Below are positions 9,890 to 21,377 of a DNA stretch of 64,000 bases, one piece after another. The stretch is from Burkholderia cepacia GG4. Its GTDB lineage: Bacteria; Pseudomonadota; Gammaproteobacteria; Burkholderiales; Burkholderiaceae. Each line of letters opens with the position of its first letter. Within the stretch, counting starts at the first letter, position 1. A program made the position numbers and the translations under genes. Below the pieces are notes generated by a model. The model worked only from the letters and a program-made list of their open reading frames with translations, was not told the DNA's origin and ran no database searches. The DNA lies in NCBI RefSeq assembly GCF_000292915.1, contig NC_018513.1, positions 1,426,001 to 1,490,000 of the forward strand, written 5' to 3'.

Positions 9890-10082
9890 AGAAAACGCGG
9901 GGCCGGCGTAAAGTGCCGAAGCACGGCCCCGGCAGAAAATGAAGCACGGGAGCAGCGCAAGTGCCGAAGCACCCACTCCCGCCGACCGCGAAGCATGGGG
10001 CGAGAGTAAGTGCTAAAGCACTAACTCTCGTCGACCGCGAAGCATGGGGCGGGAGTAAGTGCTAAAGCACTAACTCCCGCCG
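9890..10082 (+). repeat. Array of four related hairpin units, the last two a 49-bp tandem repeat
   Basis: The stretch holds four consecutive stem-loops with a shared core. Their loop regions are GTGC-CGAA-GCAC (9913-9924), GTGC-CGAA-GCAC (9961-9972), AGTGCT-AA-AGCACT (10009-10022) and AGTGCT-AA-AGCACT (10058-10071). Outer arms also pair: GGGGCC/GGCCCC, GGGAG/CTCCC, CGAGAGT/ACTCTCG and GCGGGAGT/ACTCCCGC. The last two units (9983-10031 and 10032-10080) are direct 49-bp repeats that both begin CGACCGCGAAGCATGGGGC. Between them an A-T pair in the outer stem becomes G-C on both arms. This compensatory change suggests selection on structure, probably as RNA. The array lies between comEC and the next gene's ribosome site. 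I do not recognise a known family. Confidence 0.85.
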
Positions 10083-10101
10083 ACAAAGGAGACAACGGCG
10101 T

Positions 10102-10947
10102 TTGAAGGACATCCTCCACTTCTCGCATGCGAACGGCTTTCCGGCATCGACGTACCGGACGATCTTCGCCGAGCTGGCAGACGACTACGATCTGCGCTAC
10201 ATCGAACGGATCGGTCATGACCGCCGCTACCCGGTGACGCGCGACTGGCCGCATCTCGTCGAGCAACTGCTCGACGACATCGGCAGCCGCTACGAGCGCC
10301 CGGTCTGGCTCGTCGGCCACTCGCTCGGCGGTTACCTGTCGCTGATGGCCGCGCTGAAAAAGCCGCAATGGGTGCGCGGCGTGGTGATGATCGATTCGCC
10401 GATCATCGCGGGATGGCGCGCCGGCGCATTGCGCGCGAGCCAGTGGGCCGGGCTCGACGAACGGCTGTCGCCGGCCGCCGCGACGCGCAACCGGCGCACG
10501 CGCTGGGTGAGCCGCGACGAAGTCTGGCGGCATTTCCACGGGAAACCCGCGTTCGCGCGCTGGGACGAGCGGATGCTGTCCGACTACATCGACTACGGCA
10601 TTCCGCAGGCGGGCGCCGACGGCGAACGCGCGCTCGCCTTCGACCGCCAGGTCGAATACCTGATCTACCGGACGTTGCCGCACACGCTCGGCCCGCGGCT
10701 CGCGCACGGCGCGCCGGTTCCGCTCGGCTTTCTCGCCGGCACGCGCTCGCGCGAAGTGCGGCAGGTCGGGCTGGACGCGACGCGGCGCGCGGCGCGTGGG
10801 CGCATCGAATGGCTCGAGGGCAGCCACCTGTTCCCGATGGAGCGGCCGATCGAGACGGCCCGCGCATTGCAGCGGATGCTGAATTCGCTGAAAGCGGCGG
10901 AGGGCGGCGTGCCGCGTGACAGTGTGCCGCACGCGAAACGCGCGTGA
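10102..10947 (+). CDS. Alpha/beta-fold hydrolase
   Basis: A 281-residue alpha/beta hydrolase of unknown substrate. The nucleophile elbow GHSLG lies at residues 72-76 with Ser near 74. An oxyanion-type HANGFP segment near residues 9-14 and a C-terminal EGSHLFPMERP, likely holding the catalytic His, complete the fold. The start is TTG at 10102, chosen because a strong AAAGGAG ribosome site at 10085-10091 sits at the right distance. A leader containing the hairpin array immediately precedes it. No signal peptide or membrane segment is visible, so it is probably cytoplasmic. Confidence 0.85.
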   Translation: MKDILHFSHANGFPASTYRTIFAELADDYDLRYIERIGHDRRYPVTRDWPHLVEQLLDDIGSRYERPVWLVGHSLGGYLSLMAALKKPQWVRGVVMIDSPIIAGWRAGALRASQWAGLDERLSPAAATRNRRTRWVSRDEVWRHFHGKPAFARWDERMLSDYIDYGIPQAGADGERALAFDRQVEYLIYRTLPHTLGPRLAHGAPVPLGFLAGTRSREVRQVGLDATRRAARGRIEWLEGSHLFPMERPIETARALQRMLNSLKAAEGGVPRDSVPHAKRA

Positions 10948-11072
10948 CGTATCGCCCGGTGCACCGCGTCCGGCGTGGGCGGTTGCACCGGCCGGCAAGC
11001 CAGTTTGCCCCGTGGCGCGCACGGCTGGTGCGGCACAGCGCGAAAGGGCGGGATCATCGCGTCTAATGCTGA

Positions 11073-12776
<1,704 letters not shown>

Positions 12777-12778
12777 GC

Positions 12779-13633
12779 ATGAAGCTGTGCGATTTCGAGG
12801 TCGGTCTCGACCAGCCTTTCTTCCTGATCGCGGGTACCTGCGTCGTCGAATCGGAGCAAATGACGATCGACACAGCGGGCCGCCTGAAGGAGATCTGCGA
12901 GAAGCTGAACGTTCCGTTCATCTACAAGTCGTCCTACGACAAGGCGAACCGCAGTTCGGGCAAGTCGTTTCGTGGTCTCGGAATGGACGAGGGGCTGCGG
13001 ATCCTCGGCGAAGTGAAGCGCCAGCTCGGCCTGCCGGTGCTGACCGACGTGCATTCGATCGAAGAGATCGAGCAGGTCGCGTCGGTCGTCGACGTGCTGC
13101 AGACGCCCGCGTTCCTGTGCCGCCAGACCGACTTCATCCACGCGTGCGCGCGTTCGGGCAAGCCCGTCAACATCAAGAAGGGCCAGTTCCTCGCGCCGCA
13201 CGACATGAAGAACGTGATCGACAAGGCGCGCGACGCGGCGCGTGAAGCCGGTCTGTCGGAAGACCGCTTCATGGCGTGCGAGCGTGGCGTCTCGTTCGGC
13301 TACAACAACCTCGTGTCCGACATGCGTTCGCTCGCGATCATGCGCGAGACGAGCGCGCCGGTCGTGTTCGACGCGACCCACTCGGTGCAGCTGCCGGGCG
13401 GGCAGGGCACCAGCTCGGGCGGCCAGCGCGAATTCGTGCCGGTGCTCGCGCGTGCTGCGGTCGCGACGGGCGTCGCGGGTCTGTTCATGGAGACGCACCC
13501 GAATCCGGCCGAAGCGAAGTCGGACGGCCCGAACGCGGTGCCGCTGAACCGGATGGGCGCGCTGCTGGAGACCCTCGTCACGCTCGACCAGGCGGTGAAG
13601 CGCAATCCGTTCCTGGAAAACGATTTCAACTAA
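12779..13633 (+). CDS. kdsA: 3-deoxy-8-phosphooctulonate synthase (KDO-8-phosphate synthase)
   Basis: KdsA condenses phosphoenolpyruvate with arabinose-5-phosphate to form KDO-8-phosphate, needed for the lipopolysaccharide inner core. The 284-residue protein shows [60 protein letters not shown] and [11 protein letters not shown], all hallmarks of the family. It follows pyrG by two bases and precedes eno by about 105 bases. The pyrG-kdsA-eno order is common in Gram-negative bacteria. Confidence 0.97.
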   Translation: MKLCDFEVGLDQPFFLIAGTCVVESEQMTIDTAGRLKEICEKLNVPFIYKSSYDKANRSSGKSFRGLGMDEGLRILGEVKRQLGLPVLTDVHSIEEIEQVASVVDVLQTPAFLCRQTDFIHACARSGKPVNIKKGQFLAPHDMKNVIDKARDAAREAGLSEDRFMACERGVSFGYNNLVSDMRSLAIMRETSAPVVFDATHSVQLPGGQGTSSGGQREFVPVLARAAVATGVAGLFMETHPNPAEAKSDGPNAVPLNRMGALLETLVTLDQAVKRNPFLENDFN

Positions 13634-13709
13634 AGATCGAATGAACCTTGCGACGGCTTCGCGCGTCTGTAGCGAAAGCGGTTCCGGCGTGCGCGCCGTC
13701 GCAGTTTGA

Positions 13710-15023
<1,314 letters not shown>

Positions 15024-15051
15024 CGCGCTACTATCGGGTTCGTCATCTCGA

Positions 15052-15086
15052 CGCCGCTCTGTGCATGTCGCGCGGAGCGGCGCTTC
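15052..15086 (+). terminator. Possible weak terminator or attenuator between eno and ftsB
   Basis: CGCCGCTC (15052-15059) pairs perfectly with GAGCGGCG (15075-15082), and the tail is CTTCTTAT rather than a full T run. It ends about 20 bases before the ftsB start and may only reduce read-through. Confidence 0.4.
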
Positions 15087-15105
15087 TTATATCTGCGTCT
15101 CTTAC

Positions 15106-15531
15106 ATGCGGCTTGTCACTGTCGTCCTGATTGCCTTGCTGGCGCTCATTCAGTACCCCCTATGGTGGGGACACGGCGGCTGGTTGCGGGTGCACGAATT
15201 GCGTCAGCAACTCGGCGACCAGTTGCAGAAGAATGCGGACGAGAAGCTGCGCAATGAACGGATCGCCGGCGAAGTGCAGGATCTGCAAGGCGGCACCGCG
15301 GCCATCGAGGAGCGTGCGCGCTACGAGATGGGCATGGTGAAGGACGGCGAAGTGTTCGTGCAGTTCGTGTCGCCGAATGCGCCGGCCGGGCCGCTGAACA
15401 ACACGCCTTCGAACACGTCGACGCGCGGTGCGGTGTCCGCTGCGCCCGTACGGGTCGTGCCGAATCCGCAGTCGATCGCGAGGCCGTCGCGGCATCACGG
15501 CGGCGAGAAGGGCAAGGCCGCGCATCACTGA
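15106..15531 (+). CDS. ftsB: Cell division protein FtsB
   Basis: FtsB is a short bitopic protein that joins FtsL and FtsQ in the divisome. From the ATG at 15106 it has about 141 residues. A transmembrane helix at roughly 3-20 ([18 protein letters not shown]) is followed by a periplasmic coiled coil ([19 protein letters not shown]) and the conserved [19 protein letters not shown] end of the family. The C-terminal 45 residues are a low-complexity Pro/Ser/His tail, longer than in E. coli. A GTG at 15061 would add 15 poorly fitting residues. The position after eno is the usual one. Confidence 0.9.
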   Translation: MRLVTVVLIALLALIQYPLWWGHGGWLRVHELRQQLGDQLQKNADEKLRNERIAGEVQDLQGGTAAIEERARYEMGMVKDGEVFVQFVSPNAPAGPLNNTPSNTSTRGAVSAAPVRVVPNPQSIARPSRHHGGEKGKAAHH

Positions 15532-15554
15532 GCACGGCAGTTCGAATCATTGGA

Positions 15555-15583
15555 AAAGCGCGGGAAATACCGCGCTTTTTTAT
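15555..15583 (+). terminator. Rho-independent terminator after ftsB
   Basis: AAAGCGCGG (15555-15563), a GAAATA loop and CCGCGCTTT (15570-15578) form a 9-bp stem that runs into a T tract. It ends the eno-ftsB transcript and separates it from the converging lipoprotein gene. Confidence 0.9.
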
Positions 15584-15616
15584 TTCCTGTCAGGCGTCAA
15601 TAGACCCGGTAAAGCA

Positions 15617-15967
15617 TTACCACCACCAGCCCGGGTAGCCGTAGCTGATGCCGGTTCCCCACCGGTTTCCCCAACCACCGTAATAGCCGCCGTAGACCGT
15701 CACGGGCGCCGGCGCGTAGTACGCCCACGCGCGCGCGGCCGCCTCGGCCGCCATGGCATCGTTCTGCTCGCGCAGCACCTGCCGGTCGATCTCGTCGTAG
15801 CGTTTGCGCTCGGCACTCGACAGGGCGGGCGGCTGGCCGCCGGATGCACCCGGTTCGGGCAGGCGGCTCAGGATCGTCGAGGAAGGAGGCTGCACCGCGC
15901 AGCCGGCGAGGGCCAGCGTGCCGGCGGCGACGCTGGTCAGGACGAAGGTGCGGAACGGGCGATTCAT
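15617..15967 (-). CDS. Small lipoprotein with Tyr/Gly/Trp-rich C-terminus, function unknown
   Basis: A 116-residue predicted lipoprotein. The start at 15967 is supported by GGAGAAAC upstream and by a good signal peptide (MNRPFRTFVLTSVAAGT) ending in the lipobox LALAGC. The mature part has a short linker, a charged helix (SSAERKRYDEIDRQVLREQND) and a C-terminal tail rich in Gly, Tyr and Trp that ends GYPGWWW. No catalytic motif is visible. It probably sits in the outer membrane or periplasm. It lies downstream of hslO on the same strand but about 145 bases away, so it may have its own promoter. Confidence 0.75.
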   Translation of the reverse strand: MNRPFRTFVLTSVAAGTLALAGCAVQPPSSTILSRLPEPGASGGQPPALSSAERKRYDEIDRQVLREQNDAMAAEAAARAWAYYAPAPVTVYGGYYGGWGNRWGTGISYGYPGWWW

Positions 15968-16113
15968 GTGTTTCTCCAGCAGCGCGCCGACGGCGGGAGG
16001 CGGGCGGAAAGCGGCTTGCGCCGAAGGCCGGGCCTGCGGCGCCCGAGCCGTGCGTGCGACGCTCGTGCATCCATTATGCGCCCGCGCCCGCAGCGCGGGC
16101 ACGAGCGCGCGGC

Positions 16114-17064
16114 TCAGTGACGCTGGTCGGTCGCGGGCGTGATGCCGGTCGCGAGTTCCGGCGCGGCGAACAGCTGCGCGACGTCGACGGGATCGAACTC
16201 GTAGCGCTGGTTGCAGAACTCGCAATGGATCTCGACGTGACCGCGCTCGACGATCACGCTGTCGACTTCGTCACGGCCGAGCATGCGCAGCATCGCGCCG
16301 ACCTTCTCGCGCGAGCACGAACACTGGAAGCGCGTACCGGCCGGTTCGAAGTGCTGCACGTTTTCCTGCCAGAACAGCCGGCGGAACACGACTTCCGGTT
16401 CGACTTCGAGCAGCTCCTGCGCGGACAGCGTGCCGCCGAGCGTGCAGACGCGCTCCCAGGTGTCGGCGTCCGTCTCGGCGTTGCGCGGCACGATGCCGCC
16501 GTCGCCCGGCAGCTTCTGCAGCAGCATGCCGACCGCACGGTCGCGATCGGCGGCGAGCCACAGGCGCGTGTCGAGCTGCTCCGAGTGGTGCATGTAGTGC
16601 TCGAGCACCTGCGACACCGATTCGAGCGGGCCGTCGACGCCGTTGAGCGGCACGATGCCCTGGTACGGCTGCTGGCCCGGCAGCTTCTCGGCCGGGTCGA
16701 GCGTGATCACGCAACGGCCATGGCCGCTCGCGTTGACGAGCGACGGGAAGCTCGTGTCGTCGCCGATCGTATGCGCCGCGTCGCCGGCGAACTTGGCCGT
16801 GGCCCGCATCGACAGGTCCGAGCCGCACTGGACGACCAGCATCTGGACCGGCCCGTCGCCGAAGATCTGCATGATCAGGGTGCCGTGAAATTTCAGGTTC
16901 GCGGACAGCAGCGCACACGCGGCCATCATCTCGCCGAGCACCGTGCGCACCGGGGCAGGGTAGTCGCGGCGGGAAAGCACCTCTTGCCACGTGTTGCGCA
17001 GCGAAACGATCTCGCCGCGCACCGGTGCCGAATTGAACATGAATTTCTGTAACTGGTCGCTCAC
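16114..17064 (-). CDS. hslO: Redox-regulated chaperone Hsp33
   Basis: Hsp33 is a cytoplasmic holdase activated by oxidative unfolding when its zinc-bound cysteines form disulfides. The 316-residue protein starts at GTG 17064 (SDQLQKFMFN) behind AAGGAAGA. It keeps the C-terminal zinc site as CSC (QCSCSREKVGAML) and CEFC (EIHCEFCNQRYEF), which gives the four Cys ligands in the usual CxC...CxxC pattern. The central region with MQIFGDGPVQMLVVQC is typical. It starts 25 bases after the carbonic-anhydrase-like gene, suggesting cotranscription. Confidence 0.95.
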   Translation of the reverse strand: MSDQLQKFMFNSAPVRGEIVSLRNTWQEVLSRRDYPAPVRTVLGEMMAACALLSANLKFHGTLIMQIFGDGPVQMLVVQCGSDLSMRATAKFAGDAAHTIGDDTSFPSLVNASGHGRCVITLDPAEKLPGQQPYQGIVPLNGVDGPLESVSQVLEHYMHHSEQLDTRLWLAADRDRAVGMLLQKLPGDGGIVPRNAETDADTWERVCTLGGTLSAQELLEVEPEVVFRRLFWQENVQHFEPAGTRFQCSCSREKVGAMLRMLGRDEVDSVIVERGHVEIHCEFCNQRYEFDPVDVAQLFAAPELATGITPATDQRH

Positions 17065-17089
17065 TCTTCTTCCTTGAAATCCGCGCGAA

Positions 17090-17614
17090 TCACCCGATCC
17101 GCACGAGTTGCTCCTTGAAATGCGCACGCCGCTCGACGTACGTCTTCGCATTTGCGCGCAGCCGCGCGATGTCGTCTGCCGACAGCTCGCGCACGACTTT
17201 CGCCGGGGCGCCGAGAATCAGCGAGTTGTCCGGGAACGTCTTGCCTTCCGTCACGACCGCGCCGGCACCAACCAGACAGTTGCGGCCGATTACCGCTCCA
17301 TTCAAGACCACCGCCTGAATCCCGATCAGCGAACCTGCGCCGATCGTGCATCCGTGCAGCATCGCCTGGTGCCCGATCGTCACGTTTTCGGCAATCGTCA
17401 GCGGAAAGCCGGGGTCCGTGTGCAGCACTGCGCCTTCCTGCACATTGCTGCCGGCGCCGACGGCGATCGTCTCGTTGTCGCCGCGAATCGTCGCGCCGAA
17501 CCACACGCTCGCGTTTTCCTCGAGCACGACCTTGCCGATGATGGCCGCCGTATCGGCGACGAATACGCTTTCGTGGATCGTCGGGGCCGTATCGCCCAGT
17601 TTGTAGATCGTCAC
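17090..17614 (-). CDS. Gamma-carbonic-anhydrase family hexapeptide protein
   Basis: About 174 residues from GTG 17614, which is preceded by AGGAGA. The sequence is a left-handed beta-helix of hexapeptide repeats (VGAGSNVQEGAVLHTD, AENVTIGHQAMLHGCTIG). The three His in HTD, GHQ and LHG match the metal ligands of the gamma-carbonic-anhydrase / YrdA / PaaY group. The reaction could be CO2 hydration, but many members have no proven activity. It is followed by hslO and is divergent from the DUF455 gene, so a shared regulatory region of about 140 bases separates the two. Confidence 0.88.
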   Translation of the reverse strand: MTIYKLGDTAPTIHESVFVADTAAIIGKVVLEENASVWFGATIRGDNETIAVGAGSNVQEGAVLHTDPGFPLTIAENVTIGHQAMLHGCTIGAGSLIGIQAVVLNGAVIGRNCLVGAGAVVTEGKTFPDNSLILGAPAKVVRELSADDIARLRANAKTYVERRAHFKEQLVRIG

Positions 17615-17757
17615 GGAGTCTCCTGGTCTCTTTGATGTTGGGCGCCGGTAGAATGGCGCGTCTGGCGTGCCGGGCGCATTGCGTCGCGGCACAAACGCTT
17701 ATTGTAAACCGTCGCGTGCATACGCTCCCGCGATGCGCACGGGCGGTCACCCGTTTG

Positions 17758-18615
17758 ATGAGCATGGAGCCCATTTCTCACGCCGCTGCGCCGCTCTGCG
17801 TGCGCCGCTCCGCGCTCGACGCGCTGCGGATGTCCGAGCCGGCCGCGAAGGCCGCGCAGGTCCGCGCGCTGTACGATGCCCTGCTGGCCGGGCAGGCCGC
17901 GGTCGCGGCGGCGCTCGACCTGCACGAGCCGGCCGACCTGCCCGGTCGTCCGGCGCGCCCGCCGCTCGTCGAGCCGCGCCAGCTCGAGCGCCGCAGCATG
18001 CGCTCGCCCGCGGGGCGCGCGGTGCTGCTGCACGCGCTCGCGCATATCGAATTCAATGCGATCAACCTGGCGCTCGACGCCGTGTGGCGCTTCGCCGGGC
18101 TGCCGGACGCGTTCTATGCGGACTGGCTGAAGGTTGCGGCCGAGGAGGCTTATCACTTCACGCTGCTGTCCGACCGGCTCGCCGCGTTCGGGCATGCGTA
18201 CGGCGATTTTCCCGCGCACAACGGGCTGTGGGAGATGTGCGAGCGGACCAAGGCCGATGTGCTCGCGCGGATGGCGCTCGTGCCGCGCACGCTCGAAGCG
18301 CGCGGGCTCGACGCGTCGCCGCCGATCCGTGCGCGGCTCGTGCAGGCGGGCGACGACGCGTCGGCGGCGATCCTCGACGTGATCCTGCGCGACGAGATCG
18401 GCCACGTCGCGATCGGGAACCGCTGGTTCCGGCACCTGTGCGACGAGGCCGGCCGCGATCCGGTGCCGGCCTACCGCGAGCTCGCCGAGCAATACCATGC
18501 GCCGCGGCTGCGCGGTCCGTTCAATTTCGACGCGCGCCGCACCGCGGGCTTCGAGCAGGCGGAGCTGGACGAGCTCGCCGCGCAGGACGCGGCGGACGGC
18601 ACCGCGGCGGGTTAG
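17758..18615 (+). CDS. DUF455 ferritin-like domain protein
   Basis: About 285 residues from ATG 17758 (or 17764). Helices carry the di-iron-type carboxylate and His motifs HIEFNAINLALD, AAEEAYHFTLL and DEIGHVAIGNRWF, as expected for a ferritin-like four-helix bundle of the DUF455 family. A further family mark is FNFDARRTAGF near the C-terminus. The biochemical role of DUF455 is not established; a metal-dependent oxidase or hydroxylase is possible. An upstream in-frame start near 17632 lies within the divergent promoter and is unlikely. Confidence 0.82.
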   Translation: MSMEPISHAAAPLCVRRSALDALRMSEPAAKAAQVRALYDALLAGQAAVAAALDLHEPADLPGRPARPPLVEPRQLERRSMRSPAGRAVLLHALAHIEFNAINLALDAVWRFAGLPDAFYADWLKVAAEEAYHFTLLSDRLAAFGHAYGDFPAHNGLWEMCERTKADVLARMALVPRTLEARGLDASPPIRARLVQAGDDASAAILDVILRDEIGHVAIGNRWFRHLCDEAGRDPVPAYRELAEQYHAPRLRGPFNFDARRTAGFEQAELDELAAQDAADGTAAG

Positions 18616-18818
18616 CGCGGGTGCGTGCCCGCCCCGGGTCGCGAAAGCCGTCGCCGGCTGGCCGCACGACCGTCCGGCGGCCTCCCGCCGACCTCCGCTG
18701 CGCCGGTCTGATGTGCCGCTGGCGCTCCAGCGCTAGAGCGCTGCCTCGACTGCCGGGCGCCGGAACGGAAGCGTCGTCGCTATAATCGAACGATCATTCT
18801 TTTTTTCTGGCGGCTGCA

Positions 18819-19709
18819 ATGAATGCCTCGAGTTCTGTTTCCGATTTCGTCACGGTGCGCGGCGTCAAGCTGCATGTGCGGCGCTGGGGCCGGCCCGATG
18901 CGCCGACGCTCTTCATGCTGCACGGCTGGATGGACGTCGCGGCGTCGTTCCAGTTCGTCGTCGATGCGCTCGCGGGCGACTGGCAGGTGATCGCGCCGGA
19001 TGCGCGCGGCTTCGGCCTGTCCGACTGGCCGGTAGCACGGCAGGGCGGCGGCCACTACTGGTTCCACGAGTACCTGGGTGATCTCGACGCACTCGTCGAC
19101 CACTATGCGCCGACTGGCGAAGTCAACCTGGTCGGGCACAGCATGGGTGCGAACGTCGTGTGCCTGTACGCGGGCGCGCGGCCGGAGCGCGTGCGGCGCG
19201 TGGTCGACCTCGAGGGATTCGGGCTTGCGCCCGCACGGGCCGAACAGGCGCCGCGCCGGCTGCGCGGCTGGCTCGACGAACTGCGCGAACCGCCTGCGCT
19301 GCGTCCGTACGCGTCGCTCGACGAGGTTGCGGCCCGGTTGACCAAGACCAATCCGCGGCTCGATCCGCGCCGCGCCGCGTTCCTCGCCGCGCACTGGTCG
19401 AAGCGCGGCGACGACGGTCTCTACCACCTGCTGGCGGACTCCGCGCACAAGATGGCGGGCCCGATGCTGTACCGGCTCGACGAGGTGATGGCGGTCTGGA
19501 AGCAGGTGCGTGCGAAGGTGCTGCACGTCGAGGCCGTCAATTCGCCGACGCTCGCGTATCTCGCGGGCGACATCCCGCTGCCGGAGTTCAAGGCGCGTTT
19601 CGGCGCGTTCCCCGACTGGCGCGAAAAGCGCGTCGAAGATGCCGGCCACATGGTCCATCACGACCAGCCGGAGCAGATCGCGGCGCTGATCGAGGCGTTC
19701 TGCGCGTAG
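18819..19709 (+). CDS. Alpha/beta-fold hydrolase
   Basis: A 296-residue alpha/beta hydrolase. The oxyanion segment is MLHGWMD near residue 35, the nucleophile elbow GHSMGAN lies near residue 110, and the catalytic His is in EDAGHMVHHDQPEQIA near the C-terminus. It resembles esterase and haloalkane-dehalogenase-like families, and the substrate is unknown. A TATAAT box at 18781-18786 sits 33 bases before the start, so the gene probably has its own promoter. The PHP gene follows about 80 bases later. Confidence 0.87.
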   Translation: MNASSSVSDFVTVRGVKLHVRRWGRPDAPTLFMLHGWMDVAASFQFVVDALAGDWQVIAPDARGFGLSDWPVARQGGGHYWFHEYLGDLDALVDHYAPTGEVNLVGHSMGANVVCLYAGARPERVRRVVDLEGFGLAPARAEQAPRRLRGWLDELREPPALRPYASLDEVAARLTKTNPRLDPRRAAFLAAHWSKRGDDGLYHLLADSAHKMAGPMLYRLDEVMAVWKQVRAKVLHVEAVNSPTLAYLAGDIPLPEFKARFGAFPDWREKRVEDAGHMVHHDQPEQIAALIEAFCA

Positions 19710-19791
19710 GCCGGCGGCGGCAGTGGCGGGGCAGGCGGGCGGCGCAATTGCCGCGTTGCAGTAGAATGAAGCCTCACCTGCCATACCGACA

Positions 19792-20622
19792 ATGAACGCT
19801 GATCTCCACTGCCATTCGAATGTTTCCGACGGGTTGCTGTCGCCTGCCGACGTCGCGCGCCGCGCCCATGCTGGCGGCGTGACCCTGTGGGCGCTGACCG
19901 ACCACGACGAGATCGGCGGCCAGGCGGCGGCGCGCAGCGAGGCGGAGGCGCTCGGGATGCGCTACCTGAGCGGTGTCGAGATTTCGGTCACGTGGGCGTC
20001 GCGCACCGTGCACATCGTCGGGCTCCATATCGATCCGTCGAACCCGGCGCTCGTCGACGGCCTCTACCGCACGCGCCACGGCCGTGCCGCCCGTGCGCAG
20101 GCGATCGCCGCGCAGCTCGAGACGCTCGGCATCCCCGGCGCGTACGACGGCGCGCTGAAATACGTATCGAATCCCGACCTGATCTCGCGCACCCATTTCG
20201 CGCGCTTCCTGGTCGAGAACGGCCATGCTGCCTCGACTTCCGACGTGTTCGATCGCCTGCTCGGCGATGGCAAGCCCGGGTTCGTCCCGCACCGCTGGGC
20301 GGCGCTGTCTGATGCGGTCGCATGGATTCGTGGCGCGGGAGGCGAGGCCGTGGTCGCGCATCCGGGGCGCTACCGCTACACGCCGGTCGAATTCGACGCG
20401 TTCTTCGGCGAGTTCATCGATCTCGGCGGCCGCGCGATCGAAGTCATCACGGGCAGCCACACGCCCGACCAGTACCGCGAATACGCGGACGTGGCGCGCC
20501 GCTTCGGCTTCGAAGTGTCGCGCGGTTCGGATTTCCATGCACCGGGCGAGGGGCGCGTCGAGCTCGGCAGCCTGCCGCCGTTGCCGCCCGACCTGAAACC
20601 GGTCTGGGAGCGCTGGCTCTGA
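19792..20622 (+). CDS. PHP-domain phosphoesterase (TrpH / RNase AM-like)
   Basis: A 276-residue PHP-domain protein with metal-binding motifs in order: DLHCHSNVSDG (residues 4-14), LTDHDE near 36-41, GVEIS, the late GGEAVVAHPGRY and GSDFHAPGEG. Relatives hydrolyse 3',5'-nucleoside bisphosphates or trim the 5' ends of RNA (RNase AM). Here it heads the conserved betaproteobacterial run PHP-yciO-M50-trpS. Which activity applies cannot be read from sequence alone. Confidence 0.88.
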   Translation: MNADLHCHSNVSDGLLSPADVARRAHAGGVTLWALTDHDEIGGQAAARSEAEALGMRYLSGVEISVTWASRTVHIVGLHIDPSNPALVDGLYRTRHGRAARAQAIAAQLETLGIPGAYDGALKYVSNPDLISRTHFARFLVENGHAASTSDVFDRLLGDGKPGFVPHRWAALSDAVAWIRGAGGEAVVAHPGRYRYTPVEFDAFFGEFIDLGGRAIEVITGSHTPDQYREYADVARRFGFEVSRGSDFHAPGEGRVELGSLPPLPPDLKPVWERWL

Positions 20623-20694
20623 CGTGCGGCCGCCACTTGCCGTTCGCGTTGCCGCCGATGTGCGCATCCGATTCCTCCCCCTTTACCTGCCCTC

Positions 20695-21327
20695 ATGTCC
20701 CAGTTCTTCAGGATTCACCCGGATAATCCGCAGCCGCGCCTGATCAAGCAGGCCGTCGACATCGTCAGCAAGGGTGGCGTGATCGCGATGCCGACCGATT
20801 CGAGCTACGCGCTCGCGTGCCACCTCGACGACAAGGACGCGGTCGAGCGCGTGCGCCGCATCCGCGGCCTCGACGAGAAGCAGCACTTGTCCCTGCTCGT
20901 GCGCGACCTGTCGGAGCTGGCCAATTTCGCGATGGTGGACAATCGTCAGTACCGGCAGATCAAGTCGGTGACGCCGGGCCCGTACGTGTTCATCCTGCAG
21001 GCGACGAAGGAAGTGCCGCGCCGGCTGTCGCACCCGTCGCGCAAGACGATCGGGTTGCGCGTGCCCGAGCACGCGATCACGCTCGCGCTGCTCGAATCGC
21101 TGGGCCAGCCGCTGCTCGGCACGACGCTGATCCTGCCGCCGGACGACGAGCCGCTCAACGATCCCGAAGACATCCGCGCGCGGCTCGAGAAGCAGGTCGA
21201 TCTCGTGATCGACGGCGGTGCGTGTCCGCGCGAGCCGTCGACGGTGATCGACCTGACGGGCGACGAGCCGCAACTCGTGCGTGCGGGGCGCGGCGCGCTC
21301 GAACCGTTCGGGCTGTCGGCCGCGTAA
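20695..21327 (+). CDS. YciO/YrdC/Sua5 family protein
   Basis: A 210-residue protein of the Sua5/YrdC superfamily, which binds nucleotide and double-stranded RNA and in YrdC/Sua5 makes threonylcarbamoyl-AMP for tRNA t6A. Visible marks are GGVIAMPTDSSYALAC, RIRGLDEKQHLSLLVRDL, KSVTPGPYVFIL and RVPEHAITLALLES. Length and pattern fit the YciO branch better than true TsaC, so a direct role in t6A is uncertain. It lies between the PHP gene and the M50 protease on the same strand. Confidence 0.87.
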   Translation: MSQFFRIHPDNPQPRLIKQAVDIVSKGGVIAMPTDSSYALACHLDDKDAVERVRRIRGLDEKQHLSLLVRDLSELANFAMVDNRQYRQIKSVTPGPYVFILQATKEVPRRLSHPSRKTIGLRVPEHAITLALLESLGQPLLGTTLILPPDDEPLNDPEDIRARLEKQVDLVIDGGACPREPSTVIDLTGDEPQLVRAGRGALEPFGLSAA

Positions 21328-21377
21328 GCGCGCGCCATTCATTTTTTGCGCGAGTGCGCTTGTTACAATAACGCGAT

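Noticed and set aside
9932..10080. Possible CRISPR array
   Set aside because: Units are adjacent hairpins without unique spacers between identical repeats, and no cas gene is near.
18728..18743. CAGCGCTAGAGCGCTG palindrome after the DUF455 gene
   Set aside because: It could be a hairpin terminator but no T tract follows, and isolated 16-base GC-rich palindromes are expected at this composition.
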